A DNA stretch of 64,000 nucleotides from Anaerosacchariphilus hominis. Its GTDB lineage: Bacteria > Bacillota > Clostridia > Lachnospirales > Lachnospiraceae. The notes beneath the pieces were generated by a model, which was given only the letters and a program-made list of their open reading frames with translations, was not told the origin of the DNA and searched no databases. The stretch's first letter is position 1. Every line of letters starts with the position of its first letter. Below, one piece after another: positions 26,462-34,159 of the stretch. The position numbers and the translations under genes are program-made. The stretch spans positions 62,001 to 126,000 of the forward strand of contig NZ_JACOOR010000005.1 of the NCBI RefSeq assembly GCF_014290175.1, written 5' to 3'.

Positions 26462-27292
26462 CTATGCTTTTTTCCATTTGTTGTTGCTTCTGCGCTTAAT
26501 GGAACGTACCACAAAGCCATCGGTGGATGTCCCCTCTGCCGCCGCGATAGCCGCAGTAATCACTGCGATCAGCTGCAGATCGTCCGCGGGAGCGGTCTCT
26601 GCCGATGCCGCAGGAGCCGGTGCAGGCGCAGGTGCCGCTGCCTTTTCTGCCTCTGCCTTCTTTGCTTTTCCACGATTTTCAAATACGGATACATATCTAA
26701 ACAGGGAAATGATAAAGGCAAGCAGAATCAGCACTGCGAATACGGAGCCCATACCGATCAGGGTATTCAGAGCCGCCTTCTTGGCAATCTCGCCGGTGCT
26801 GTAAATCGGGTCCATGGTTACGGTGGTAACCACATTGTCTTTATTGAACTCCAGGCTCAGACGCATGTCGTGATCCGTAAACGCGTAAACTGCGCTGTAG
26901 GTCACATTGCCGTCCTTGTCTGTGGTGCCGCCCTCATATTCCTTTACATCCACGAATTCGCCGAACTCGTCGATGTTGGCGTCATAGGACTTCAGCAGAC
27001 TTAAATAAGCGTCTGCGGTAAAATCAAACTTCTTTCCGGTTCCGCCGATGTAGGGATACAGATCTACCTGCTGCTCAAAATCATCATAATTCTCTTCCAG
27101 ATTATTTAACTGAGCATCCAGGGACTCCGCATCATAAGATACCAGCATCTCCACATAGCTGTCAAGCTTTGCCTGATACTCCGCTTCGTTCGGAAGGGTC
27201 TCCTTGGAAGAAGCGCAGCCGGTCAGTACGAGAAGTCCCGCCAGGAGCAGCAGAGCCGATAATTTTTTCAAGCTTCGTTTCATACTCTTCAC
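26462..27292 (-). CDS. OadG-like gamma subunit with a lipoprotein N-terminal domain
   Basis: The 276-residue protein has two parts. Residues 1-25 form a lipoprotein signal peptide with lipobox LTGC, and residues 26 to about 165 form an extracytoplasmic domain (AYLSLLKSYDANIDEFGEF, YSAVYAFTDHDMRLSLEF) similar in style to DUF3887-type domains. A single membrane helix (about 178-200, TLIGMGSVFAVLILLAFIISLF) follows, then an Ala/Pro-rich cytoplasmic linker and a short terminal segment ending RSNNKWKKA, typical of OadG proteins in clostridia. OadG stabilises the complex. The lipid-anchored extension is absent from classic OadG (about 80-100 residues). Confidence 0.85.
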   Translation of the reverse strand: MKSMKRSLKKLSALLLLAGLLVLTGCASSKETLPNEAEYQAKLDSYVEMLVSYDAESLDAQLNNLEENYDDFEQQVDLYPYIGGTGKKFDFTADAYLSLLKSYDANIDEFGEFVDVKEYEGGTTDKDGNVTYSAVYAFTDHDMRLSLEFNKDNVVTTVTMDPIYSTGEIAKKAALNTLIGMGSVFAVLILLAFIISLFRYVSVFENRGKAKKAEAEKAAAPAPAPAPAASAETAPADDLQLIAVITAAIAAAEGTSTDGFVVRSIKRRSNNKWKKA

Positions 27293-27297
27293 TCCTC

Positions 27298-28692
27298 TTA
27301 GACGGTTCCGTGTTTCTTCGCCGGACGGTCCTCTCTCTTGGTAAATAACATCTCAAAGGCGCCGATGACATACTTTCTGGTGTCCTGGGCCTCGATTACG
27401 GTGTCCACATAGCCCCGTGCCGCTGCTGCGTCTACGCTGTCCTGAAGAGCTGCGTACTCTGCAGCCTTCTCCTGCTGGGTAGCAGCGTCTGCGTCTGCGT
27501 ACATGACCTTTGCTGCCAGGGAAGCATCCATCATGCCCACCTTGGCGTCGCTCCATGCGTATACCAGATCCGCGCCGATTCCCTTGCTGTTCATCACCAC
27601 ATAAGCGCTGCCGTAAGCCTCGCCTGCGATGACATTTACCTTCGGAACGGTAGCGTTCGCGAATGCGTAGGTAAGCTTGGCTGCCGCCTTGCCGATGTTA
27701 CGCTCGGTACACAGGGAAGCCTTGAAGCCCTTCACATTGGTAATGGTCAGAACCGGGATATTGAAGGCATCGCAGAACTCCACGAACTCAGCAGCCTTCT
27801 GGGCGCCTCTCGCGCTCATCTCCTGCTCGCCGTTGGCTACCGCGCCTACGGTCATACCGTTCAGATGGATGAAGCCTGTCACCATATCCTTAGCATAAGC
27901 TGCCTTTGTCTCATAGAAAGACTTGCCATCCGCAATGGTTGAAAGGATATAGGCTGCGGAATACTCCACGCCCTGAAGCTCTGCACAAACACGGTTCAGG
28001 TCGTCCGCGCAGTCGGAGTAGCAGCCCTCTTCCTCGTTATTGCCCGGAAGCATGCTGACCAGCGCGCGGATCTGAGCCAGGATACCTGCCTCATCTGCCA
28101 CTGCGTCCACGCTTCCCACTTCTTCTGCCTGGAACGCAGCAGAAGCGCTGTCACACTTCTGGGTGTTATTGCCTGCGATAGCATTGGGAGCGTTCACGAA
28201 AAGCTTCGCGTCCTTCTCCTCCATGAATGTGAAATCAGAAAGCCCCGGTACGATAGCCAGTCCGCCGCCGCAGTGACCGAACACTGCCGTGATCTGCGGA
28301 ACTACGCCGGATGCAAGTGTCTGCTGGGTATAGATCTCTCCGAACGCGTTCAGAGCGTCCACGCCCTCCTGCAGACGAACGCCCGCGCAGTCAATAAGAC
28401 CGATGATCGGCGCTCCCATTTTACATGCCATCTGGTACAGACGTACAATCTTCTTTGCGTGCATCTCACCCAGGGTTCCGTTCAATACGGAAGCGTCCTG
28501 GCTGTACACGTAGACCAGATTACCGTCAATCAGACCGTAACCGGTAACTACTCCGTCAGACGGGCACTTGGACTGCTGCATATTGAAGTCCGTGCTTCTG
28601 GCAGTCACCTGTCCGCCGATTTCCACAAAACTGTTCCCGTCAAGCAGGCCCTCAATTCTTCTGCTTGCCGGGCTCTGTGCTGTATTACTCAT
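27298..28692 (-). CDS. Acyl-CoA carboxyltransferase, MmdA / transcarboxylase 12S type
   Basis: The 464 residues contain the two crotonase-like halves of an acyl-CoA carboxyltransferase: SASRRIEGLLDGNSFVEIG, GYGLIDGNLVYVYSQDASVLNGTLGEMHAKKI, IIGLIDCAGVRLQEGVDAL, FGHCGGGLAIVPGLSDFTFM, then NIPVLTITNVKGF and VNVIAGEAYGSAYVVMNSKGIGADLVYAW. Family members carry CO2 between biotin and an acyl-CoA (propionyl/methylmalonyl-CoA). It is slightly short of the usual 500 or so residues. The first gene of the operon, behind a TTGATT/TAAAAT promoter and a TGTGA-type operator. The acyl-CoA substrate cannot be fixed from sequence. Confidence 0.88.
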   Translation of the reverse strand: MSNTAQSPASRRIEGLLDGNSFVEIGGQVTARSTDFNMQQSKCPSDGVVTGYGLIDGNLVYVYSQDASVLNGTLGEMHAKKIVRLYQMACKMGAPIIGLIDCAGVRLQEGVDALNAFGEIYTQQTLASGVVPQITAVFGHCGGGLAIVPGLSDFTFMEEKDAKLFVNAPNAIAGNNTQKCDSASAAFQAEEVGSVDAVADEAGILAQIRALVSMLPGNNEEEGCYSDCADDLNRVCAELQGVEYSAAYILSTIADGKSFYETKAAYAKDMVTGFIHLNGMTVGAVANGEQEMSARGAQKAAEFVEFCDAFNIPVLTITNVKGFKASLCTERNIGKAAAKLTYAFANATVPKVNVIAGEAYGSAYVVMNSKGIGADLVYAWSDAKVGMMDASLAAKVMYADADAATQQEKAAEYAALQDSVDAAAARGYVDTVIEAQDTRKYVIGAFEMLFTKREDRPAKKHGTV

Positions 28693-28721
28693 TTCCAGCC
28701 CTCCATATATTTATTTGATGC

Positions 28722-28747
28722 TTTGTATAAAGTAGCATTGATACAAA
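28722..28747. promoter_or_regulatory. Inverted repeat in the sodium-pump operon leader
   Basis: TTTGTAT and ATACAAA separated by 12 bases, located between the predicted transcription start and the first gene. It could be an operator or a leader hairpin; no family match is claimed. Confidence 0.4.
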
Positions 28748-28762
28748 ACGATATCGGAATCA

Positions 28763-28791
28763 ATTTTAACAAAAATTGGGCTGAGAATCAA
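28763..28791 (-). promoter_or_regulatory. Promoter of the sodium-pump operon
   Basis: TTGATT, 17-nt spacer, TAAAAT on the minus strand; the leader is about 65 nt long. Confidence 0.7.
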
Positions 28792-28808
28792 GGTGAAATA
28801 TGTCACAA
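28791..28808. promoter_or_regulatory. Crp/Fnr- or Rex-like operator upstream of the sodium-pump promoter
   Basis: Minus strand TTGTGACATATTTCACCT. It contains TGTGA-N6-TCACC, close to the Crp-family consensus, and matches 15 of 18 positions of the Rex consensus TTGTGAAWWWWTTCACAA. Its centre lies near -43 relative to the predicted start, next to the -35. Confidence 0.55.
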
Positions 28809-28845
28809 AATTTCCTTTTTCGCATAAAATTTATAATGGCCGTAT

Positions 28846-28876
28846 AAAAAAAGAGAATAGTCGACACTATTCCCTT
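28846..28876 (-). terminator. Terminator of the CBS protein gene
   Basis: Perfect GAATAGT/ACTATTC stem with a GTCG loop on the minus strand, extended by A/T pairs, followed by seven T residues. Confidence 0.8.
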
Positions 28877-28898
28877 TTACAGGATTCCACCCTGTTTG

Positions 28899-29309
28899 CT
28901 ATTCAATTTTCGTATAAGCCTTATAGCAGAATTCAATAATATCCTTCCGGGTCACGATTCCGATAAAAATACCCTTATCGTCGATGACCGGCACAAAGTT
29001 CTGATTCATGGCCTTGGAAACCAGATCCTCCATATTGGCATTGATGGAGATGGGCTCCACCCGGGTTCTCCGCTTCACCGTCTCCAGGGGAACCTCCTCC
29101 GCCTGCTTCAGATCCAGGGAAAACTTATTCTTCAAGGCCCAGAGGAAATCACCCTCGGTGATGGTGCCCTCGTATTCTCCCCTCCGGTTAATGACCGGAA
29201 TCGCAGTGTAGCCGCTGCGCTCCAGCTTTTCCAGGCCCTGACGCATGGAAAAATCATCGTAAAGGTAGGACACCTCACCCTTCGGTTTCATAAAAAACAA
29301 AATATTCAT
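28899..29309 (-). CDS. CBS-pair domain protein
   Basis: The 136 residues are essentially two CBS domains in tandem (about 1-60 and 72-130): MRQGLEKLERSGYTAIPVINRRGEYEGTITEGDFLW and LVSKAMNQNFVPVIDDKGIFIGIVTRKDIIEF. Paired CBS domains usually bind adenosine nucleotides and act as energy or ionic sensors. No catalytic domain is attached. The gene follows cardiolipin synthase by 37 nt and ends at a clear terminator, so it may share the cls transcript. Partner unknown. Confidence 0.9.
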   Translation of the reverse strand: MNILFFMKPKGEVSYLYDDFSMRQGLEKLERSGYTAIPVINRRGEYEGTITEGDFLWALKNKFSLDLKQAEEVPLETVKRRTRVEPISINANMEDLVSKAMNQNFVPVIDDKGIFIGIVTRKDIIEFCYKAYTKIE

Positions 29310-29346
29310 TTGTAAATACCCCTTCCGTCTCCTTTTCTTTCCCCTC

Positions 29347-30879
29347 TTATAATAATGGTGAAAATACCCGAAGTACCGCGCAGAACAGTTTTCCGAAGAA
29401 GCCCTGTCTGGTATCGCTCATATGGATCTCCCGACACTTCTCCATGGTGGCCAGGCTGTCCTTCTTCACATCTGCGATGAGCGGCGTCCGGTAGAAAAAG
29501 GTACCGCACTCAAAATGCAGATACAGGCTCCGGTAATCCATATTGATGGTGCCCACCACCGCGCATTCGTCGTCGCATACAAAGGACTTGGCATGCAGGA
29601 ATCCGGGTGTATATTCGTAGATCCGCACACCGGCCTTTAAAAGCACCGGATAATAGGAACGGGTCAGCTGAAAAATAGTCTTCTTATCCGGAATACCCGG
29701 TGTCACGATCCGCACATCCACGCCCCGCTTTGCCGCCAGGCAAAGGGCCGTCTGCATCTCATGATCTACTATCAGATAGGGTGTAAAGATATACACATAA
29801 TCTCTGGCCCGGTTCAGGATATTCAGGTACACATTCTCACCCAGAAGCTCGTCGTCCAGAGGTGTATCTCCGTAAGGCTGTACAAAGCCTTCTCCCTCGA
29901 AGGGCTCCGGGTGCCACACATGGGGCCGGTAGGCCTCAAAGGACTCATCCGTATGCCGGTAGGCGTTCCACATCCGTAGGAACATAACCGTATAGTTCCA
30001 GACCGCCTCGCCCTTCAGCATGAAGCCCGTATCCTTCCAGTGGCCAAAACGCACCTTTTCGTTGATATATTCGTCCGCCAGATTCACGCCGCCGCTGAAG
30101 GCCGTATGTCCGTCGATAACCGCTATCTTCCGGTGATCCCGGTTATTCATGACCAGCGACCACAGTGGGATAAAGGGATTGAAAGCAAAGCTCTTGATTC
30201 CCCTGGACTCCAGAAACAGTGTATAGCCCGCCGGAAGCAGGGATACGCAGCCCAAATCATCATAAATGAACCTCACGTCCACACCGGCCGCCGCCTTTTC
30301 CTCCAGAATCTCCCGGATGCTGTTCCACATCTTTCCTTCGCCTACAATGAAGAACTCCATGAAGATAAAGTGTTCTGCCTTCCGAAGTTCCTCCAGGAAA
30401 GCCGCAAAGTATTCTTCTCCAATGGGATAATACATTGCGTCCGTATGTTCCCATACGGGATACCCTCCTGTCTCCGACAGATAATAGGACTCTCCGCAGA
30501 CACCCCGGTCCAGTACGCTGATATTCTTCAGCACCGACGTATCCTGTGTCAGGGCATCCGGCATCCGTTTCCGCTCTGTTTCCATCCGTCTTCGCATGCC
30601 CCTGGAGGGACGCTTGTGGCCCACTGCCACATAAAAAAGTCCGCCCAGCAGAGGAACGATCAGAACCAGAATAATCCACGCCATTTTATAAGCCGGATTA
30701 TCCTCCGTATTGATAATCCACAGAACTGTCAGAAAGCTCAGTACTGTAAAAGCCAGAGAAATCACGGTGGAATATCCGGTCAGCTTTGTGAAAAACACCA
30801 GAAACCATCCCAGCTGAACCGCCAGCAGGATTCCGAAAATCACCAGTCTGTTCAATACCTTTTTTAACAGTTTTTTCAT
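29347..30879 (-). CDS. cls: Cardiolipin synthase
   Basis: Cardiolipin synthase condenses two phosphatidylglycerols at the membrane. The 510 residues have two N-terminal membrane helices (about 8-28 and 35-58), the linker AVGHKRPSRGMRRRME, and two phospholipase D HKD motifs: HRKIAVIDGHTAFSGGVN and HAKSFVCDDECAVVGTINMD. The ATG at 30879 has GAGGGGG upstream; the longer frame to 30954 lacks a site. The active-site residues are complete. Confidence 0.94.
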   Translation of the reverse strand: MKKLLKKVLNRLVIFGILLAVQLGWFLVFFTKLTGYSTVISLAFTVLSFLTVLWIINTEDNPAYKMAWIILVLIVPLLGGLFYVAVGHKRPSRGMRRRMETERKRMPDALTQDTSVLKNISVLDRGVCGESYYLSETGGYPVWEHTDAMYYPIGEEYFAAFLEELRKAEHFIFMEFFIVGEGKMWNSIREILEEKAAAGVDVRFIYDDLGCVSLLPAGYTLFLESRGIKSFAFNPFIPLWSLVMNNRDHRKIAVIDGHTAFSGGVNLADEYINEKVRFGHWKDTGFMLKGEAVWNYTVMFLRMWNAYRHTDESFEAYRPHVWHPEPFEGEGFVQPYGDTPLDDELLGENVYLNILNRARDYVYIFTPYLIVDHEMQTALCLAAKRGVDVRIVTPGIPDKKTIFQLTRSYYPVLLKAGVRIYEYTPGFLHAKSFVCDDECAVVGTINMDYRSLYLHFECGTFFYRTPLIADVKKDSLATMEKCREIHMSDTRQGFFGKLFCAVLRVFSPLL

Positions 30880-30953
30880 CGTGTCCCCCTCTTTCGTCCT
30901 ATCTATCCTACCATATTTTCCGTCCCTTTCCAACTGCCCGGAGCGCGATTTCA

Positions 30954-30990
30954 CAAAAATTTAAGGACTGTAAAAATGTGGTTTTTACAG
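30954..30990 (-). terminator. Terminator of the VanY-like gene
   Basis: CTGTAAAAA/TTTTTACAG 9-bp stem with a 5-nt loop, then TCCTTAAATTTTTG on the minus strand; lies 29 nt after the stop codon. A/T-rich, moderate strength. Confidence 0.55.
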
Positions 30991-31018
30991 CCCCTGTCTC
31001 TTTTCTGTTTTATTTCTG

Positions 31019-31993
31019 TCAGATATTCGACTCTGCCGCCTGCTGTTCTTCCTGATTTGGCGCACTTTCCTGGCCCGGTGCCGCCGTCTGCTCCTCCGGA
31101 TTCACTGCATTCTCCTGAGCCGGCGCCACCGCTTTTTTCTTCGGTCTCGGCACGTAGTCATAGGTGACTGCCTCTCCCTCAGATACCGGCTTCGCACCCA
31201 AATATTCCTCCAGGGTCACGCCCTGCTCGTAAATCTCTTTCGCCGCTTCCTTTCCCACATAACGGAAATGCCAGGGCTCATAAATGATGCCCGTAATATC
31301 CGTGCTTCCGTTGGGATAACGCAAGATAAAGCCGTACTCCCAGCTATGGGCCTTCAGCCACTGGAAGCCTCTGGTATTCTCCTGCTTTTCATCCAGCTTC
31401 CGGTATTCCGAAGAAACCATATCCAGGGCCAGTCCCAGATGATGCTCACTGGTTCCGGGAACTGCCACCACCTGACCGGCTTTCTCCTTGGCGTCCTCCA
31501 GGGAATATCCCTGCCGGAGATAGGAATCTGTCTTTTTCTGATACAGCGAAATCTGCTTGTCCCGATCCCGGTATGAGGACGTCACATAGATGTATACCCC
31601 GTCTGCCTTAGAGGCCTGTATCATGGCCCGGAAGTCGTCGTAGGCTCTGGCGTCGATCTGGTGTCCGCTTCCGATGGACTTTAACTCCACCTCATAATCA
31701 TCGGGAATGGGATGGGTCTTATTTACCAGAATCAGGTTCCAGTCCTCCGGCAGATGCTCTTCCGCATCCTCCGGCTCCGTCTCTTCTTCTGTATCTTCTG
31801 CGTCTGTGTCTTCAGCTGTCGTGTCTTCCGTACCTTCCGCTGCTTCCAAAGCCAGCTTCTGCGCTTCTCTCTCCTCCCGGGCGCTCCGTTCTGCATTCTG
31901 CGCGTATGCCGTACCGATGACCATACCGGCGCAGAGCACCACGGAAAGGCTGCCCACGTATAACAATGTCCGTCTTTTCTGCCGTCTTGTCAT
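31019..31993 (-). CDS. D-alanyl-D-alanine carboxypeptidase, VanY/M15 family
   Basis: The 324-residue protein has an N-terminal membrane anchor (about 11-31), an acidic linker rich in Glu, Asp and Thr (about 50-80), then an M15B peptidase domain with SSYRDRDKQISLY, the zinc motif SEHHLGLALDM and the catalytic EPWHFRYVG. These enzymes trim the terminal D-Ala from peptidoglycan stems outside the cell. The C-terminal 50 residues are a Pro/Gln/Glu-rich disordered tail. VanY-like does not imply vancomycin resistance; no vanHAX genes are present. Confidence 0.92.
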   Translation of the reverse strand: MTRRQKRRTLLYVGSLSVVLCAGMVIGTAYAQNAERSAREEREAQKLALEAAEGTEDTTAEDTDAEDTEEETEPEDAEEHLPEDWNLILVNKTHPIPDDYEVELKSIGSGHQIDARAYDDFRAMIQASKADGVYIYVTSSYRDRDKQISLYQKKTDSYLRQGYSLEDAKEKAGQVVAVPGTSEHHLGLALDMVSSEYRKLDEKQENTRGFQWLKAHSWEYGFILRYPNGSTDITGIIYEPWHFRYVGKEAAKEIYEQGVTLEEYLGAKPVSEGEAVTYDYVPRPKKKAVAPAQENAVNPEEQTAAPGQESAPNQEEQQAAESNI

Positions 31994-32044
31994 AATCCTT
32001 TCGTATCCTCTCCTGACCTTTCTGTTTTGTCCGCTATTCAGTAT

Positions 32045-32077
32045 AAAAGAAAAGAGCCTGATTTACCAGACCCTTTT
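32045..32077 (-). terminator. Terminator of the GntR-ABC operon
   Basis: Eleven-pair stem AAAAGGGTCTG/CAGGCTCTTTT (two G-U pairs, 6-nt loop) followed by TCTTTTATAC on the minus strand, 38 nt after the permease stop. Confidence 0.75.
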
Positions 32078-32114
32078 CCTGAAAACTTTATTAAGATTTT
32101 CTGAATCTCTTTCC

Positions 32115-32762
32115 TTACCATTCCCTATTTTCCATAATCCGGACGGAAATCCGGTAGGAGAAAATCATCCCCAGGAGTGTCAGCACTCCGAACACGGCTA
32201 CCCCCGTCATAAATTCCCGAGCGCCCAGATTCAACAACCATTGCTTCATATGGTCAATGCTGAACAGCAGTGCAAAGCAGGCAAAAATAATCAGATAAAT
32301 CGCCACGAATAAAAATCTTGATTTTTCCACGCCAAACTTATAATTGCAGGGCAGCACAACCACTGCTGTCATCAGATAAATACAGCTGATAGAAAGCGTG
32401 GAAACCACGACCTCTCCATAGCCTATCTCGGATTTCGCTCCCAGCGCCGCAGTCATGCCAAAACCGCCCAGCACCCCCAACACTGTTATGGCTGCAAAGA
32501 GAATCAGCGCGAACAGATATTTTGCCTGCACCAGCTTTTTGGGACTTAACGGAAAGGTCAACGCATATCCGTTAAAATGGGAAACCTCATCCCAGGACGC
32601 TGTCGTAATCAGAATCATCAGGCCATATACCAGAAGCAGGCTGGTAAACATGGTTGAATTGTGGACGGCCATTCCCCATGCCATCAGGCATACCATGGAA
32701 ATCAGATAAACCTTCCCCATCTGCCGCAGTGTATACAAATCCTTTAAAATCAACCCTTTCAT
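32115..32762 (-). CDS. ABC-2 type transporter permease
   Basis: The 215-residue membrane protein starts MKGLILKDLYTLRQMGKVYLISM and has six predicted helices, with the SWDEVSHFNGYALTFPLSPKKLVQAKY segment typical of ABC-2_memb (DUF6591-like) permeases. It overlaps the ATPase stop by an ATGA junction, showing translational coupling. With the GntR and ATPase genes it forms a YtrA-type operon, of the sort that exports envelope-active compounds or responds to cell wall stress; the substrate is unknown. Confidence 0.88.
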   Translation of the reverse strand: MKGLILKDLYTLRQMGKVYLISMVCLMAWGMAVHNSTMFTSLLLVYGLMILITTASWDEVSHFNGYALTFPLSPKKLVQAKYLFALILFAAITVLGVLGGFGMTAALGAKSEIGYGEVVVSTLSISCIYLMTAVVVLPCNYKFGVEKSRFLFVAIYLIIFACFALLFSIDHMKQWLLNLGAREFMTGVAVFGVLTLLGMIFSYRISVRIMENREW

Positions 32763-33631
32763 TTTATACACCTCTCATTCTCCGGCTTTTCTGCCGTATA
32801 AAGCAGAATATCCTCCAGGCTCACCCGATCCACCGCCAGATGCTCGCCCGGCTTCAGTCCTTCCCGGCTTCGCACCAGCACTTCCGTATCAAACCGGCCA
32901 TGGCGGACACCCACAACCGTCTTCGGATCCAGCTTCGCCGCCACCTCATCACTACACCGCACCAGTGCGTACTGCTCCAGCAAAGTATCCCGATCTTCAT
33001 ACAAAAGAATCCTTCCCTTATGAATCAGCAGAATATAGTCCGCAATCTTCTCTATATCACTGGTAATATGGGAGGAGAAAAATACTGTGTGATGCTCATC
33101 CATTACAAACTCCCGGAGCATATCGAGAATCTCCGCACGTACCACCGGATCCAGACCGCTGGTTGCTTCATCCAGAATCAAAAGCCGCGCCTGATGCGAC
33201 ATGGCCACCGCGATAGACAGCTTCATCTTCATTCCTCTGGAATATTCTTTGATCTTCTTTTTCCCCGGAATCCCGAACCGTTCACAAAGTTTGAAAAAAA
33301 GTTTCTCCTGCCAGTTTTTAAATATGGCCTTCAGCATCCGGTTCACATCTTCCCGACTGATATGCTCCGGGAAACAGTTTTCATCAAACACTACACCAAT
33401 CTGTTCCTTCAATGCTTCCTCTCTTGCGCCGTCCGGTTCCCCGAGCAGGGAAATCTCACCATCGTCTCTCTTTATCAGTCCCAAAATAGCCTTCATAGTA
33501 GTACTCTTGCCCGCGCCGTTTTCTCCGATGAAACCCACGATACTCCCCTCCGGAACCCGGAAACTCACATTCTCCAACACAAAGTCCGGATACCGTTTTA
33601 CCAGATTTCGTACCTCAATGGCTCCGTTCAT
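32759..33631 (-). CDS. ABC transporter ATP-binding protein
   Basis: The 290 residues carry Walker A GENGAGKSTTMK, a signature motif variant EYSRGMKMKLSIA, Walker B LLILDEATSGLDP and the H-loop FFSSHITSDIEKIADY. It powers the adjacent permease. The ATG at 33631 is 8 nt from GAGGAGG, which itself overlaps the GntR gene's last codons; an ATG two codons upstream is too close. Residues past about 215 form the C-terminal domain common in YtrB/EcsA-like ATPases. Confidence 0.93.
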   Translation of the reverse strand: MNGAIEVRNLVKRYPDFVLENVSFRVPEGSIVGFIGENGAGKSTTMKAILGLIKRDDGEISLLGEPDGAREEALKEQIGVVFDENCFPEHISREDVNRMLKAIFKNWQEKLFFKLCERFGIPGKKKIKEYSRGMKMKLSIAVAMSHQARLLILDEATSGLDPVVRAEILDMLREFVMDEHHTVFFSSHITSDIEKIADYILLIHKGRILLYEDRDTLLEQYALVRCSDEVAAKLDPKTVVGVRHGRFDTEVLVRSREGLKPGEHLAVDRVSLEDILLYTAEKPENERCIK

Positions 33632-33633
33632 AT

Positions 33634-34008
33634 TCATGCCTCCTCGAATAATAATTTCAAAATGTCCACAAGCTCTGTCTCGTCCATCCCGCACTGTCTG
33701 GCCGCGTCCACGGCTGCCTGCAGGTGCCCTTCCACGGCCCTGAGCCGCTCCTCCCGGACAAATTCCTGATCCGCTTCTTTTACGAAGCTTCCTTTTCCCA
33801 CTATGGTGGTGATAAATCCCTCCCGCTCCAGCTCCTCATAAGCCCGCTTAGTAGTAATCACACTGATCCGAAGCTCCTTGGCCAGCAGCCGCATGGAGGG
33901 CAGCGCCTCCCCGGGCTTCAGCGTTCCATTCATAATCTGGCCTTTCAGTTGGGCGGTAATCTGCTCGTAGATGGGCTTTCCGCTGGAATTACTGATAATA
34001 ATATTCAT
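33634..34008 (-). CDS. GntR family regulator, YtrA subfamily
   Basis: The 124-residue protein has the winged helix of GntR regulators (PIYEQITAQLKGQIMNGTLKPGEALPSMRLLAKELRISVITTKRAYEELEREGFI) and only a short C-terminal helix pair (about 85-124), the YtrA arrangement lacking an effector domain. YtrA members usually repress their own ABC transporter operon. A 13-bp inverted repeat covering the promoter spacer and -10 (34043-34071) is the likely operator. Confidence 0.93.
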   Translation of the reverse strand: MNIIISNSSGKPIYEQITAQLKGQIMNGTLKPGEALPSMRLLAKELRISVITTKRAYEELEREGFITTIVGKGSFVKEADQEFVREERLRAVEGHLQAAVDAARQCGMDETELVDILKLLFEEA

Positions 34009-34042
34009 AGGCCTTCCTTCTCACTCTCTGTTTTATGTTTAT

Positions 34043-34077
34043 ATATTGTATATATCACATATACACAATATAGTCAA
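34043..34077 (-). promoter_or_regulatory. Promoter with GntR operator
   Basis: TTGACT (34072-34077), 17-nt spacer, TATATA (34049-34054). Over it lies an inverted repeat, half-sites ATATTGTGTATAT and ATATATACAATAT separated by GTG (34043-34071), 12 of 13 positions symmetric. Confidence 0.8.
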
Positions 34078-34097
34078 CAATTTTTTTGCTGTGTGAA

Positions 34098-34136
34098 ACA
34101 AAAACGACGCCATTTCCTTTCGGAAATGGCGCCGAC
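34098..34136 (-). terminator. Terminator of the NlpC/P60 gene
   Basis: Stem GGCGCCATTTCC/GGAAATGGCGTC with a GAAA tetraloop, followed by GTTTTTG on the minus strand. Confidence 0.85.
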
Positions 34137-34159
34137 TGTATCTTTTCACTCTGTATTCT

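Noticed and set aside
31019..31993. Vancomycin resistance function for the VanY-like gene
   Set aside because: No vanH, vanA or vanX and no VanRS pair nearby; M15 carboxypeptidases are common in ordinary wall maintenance.
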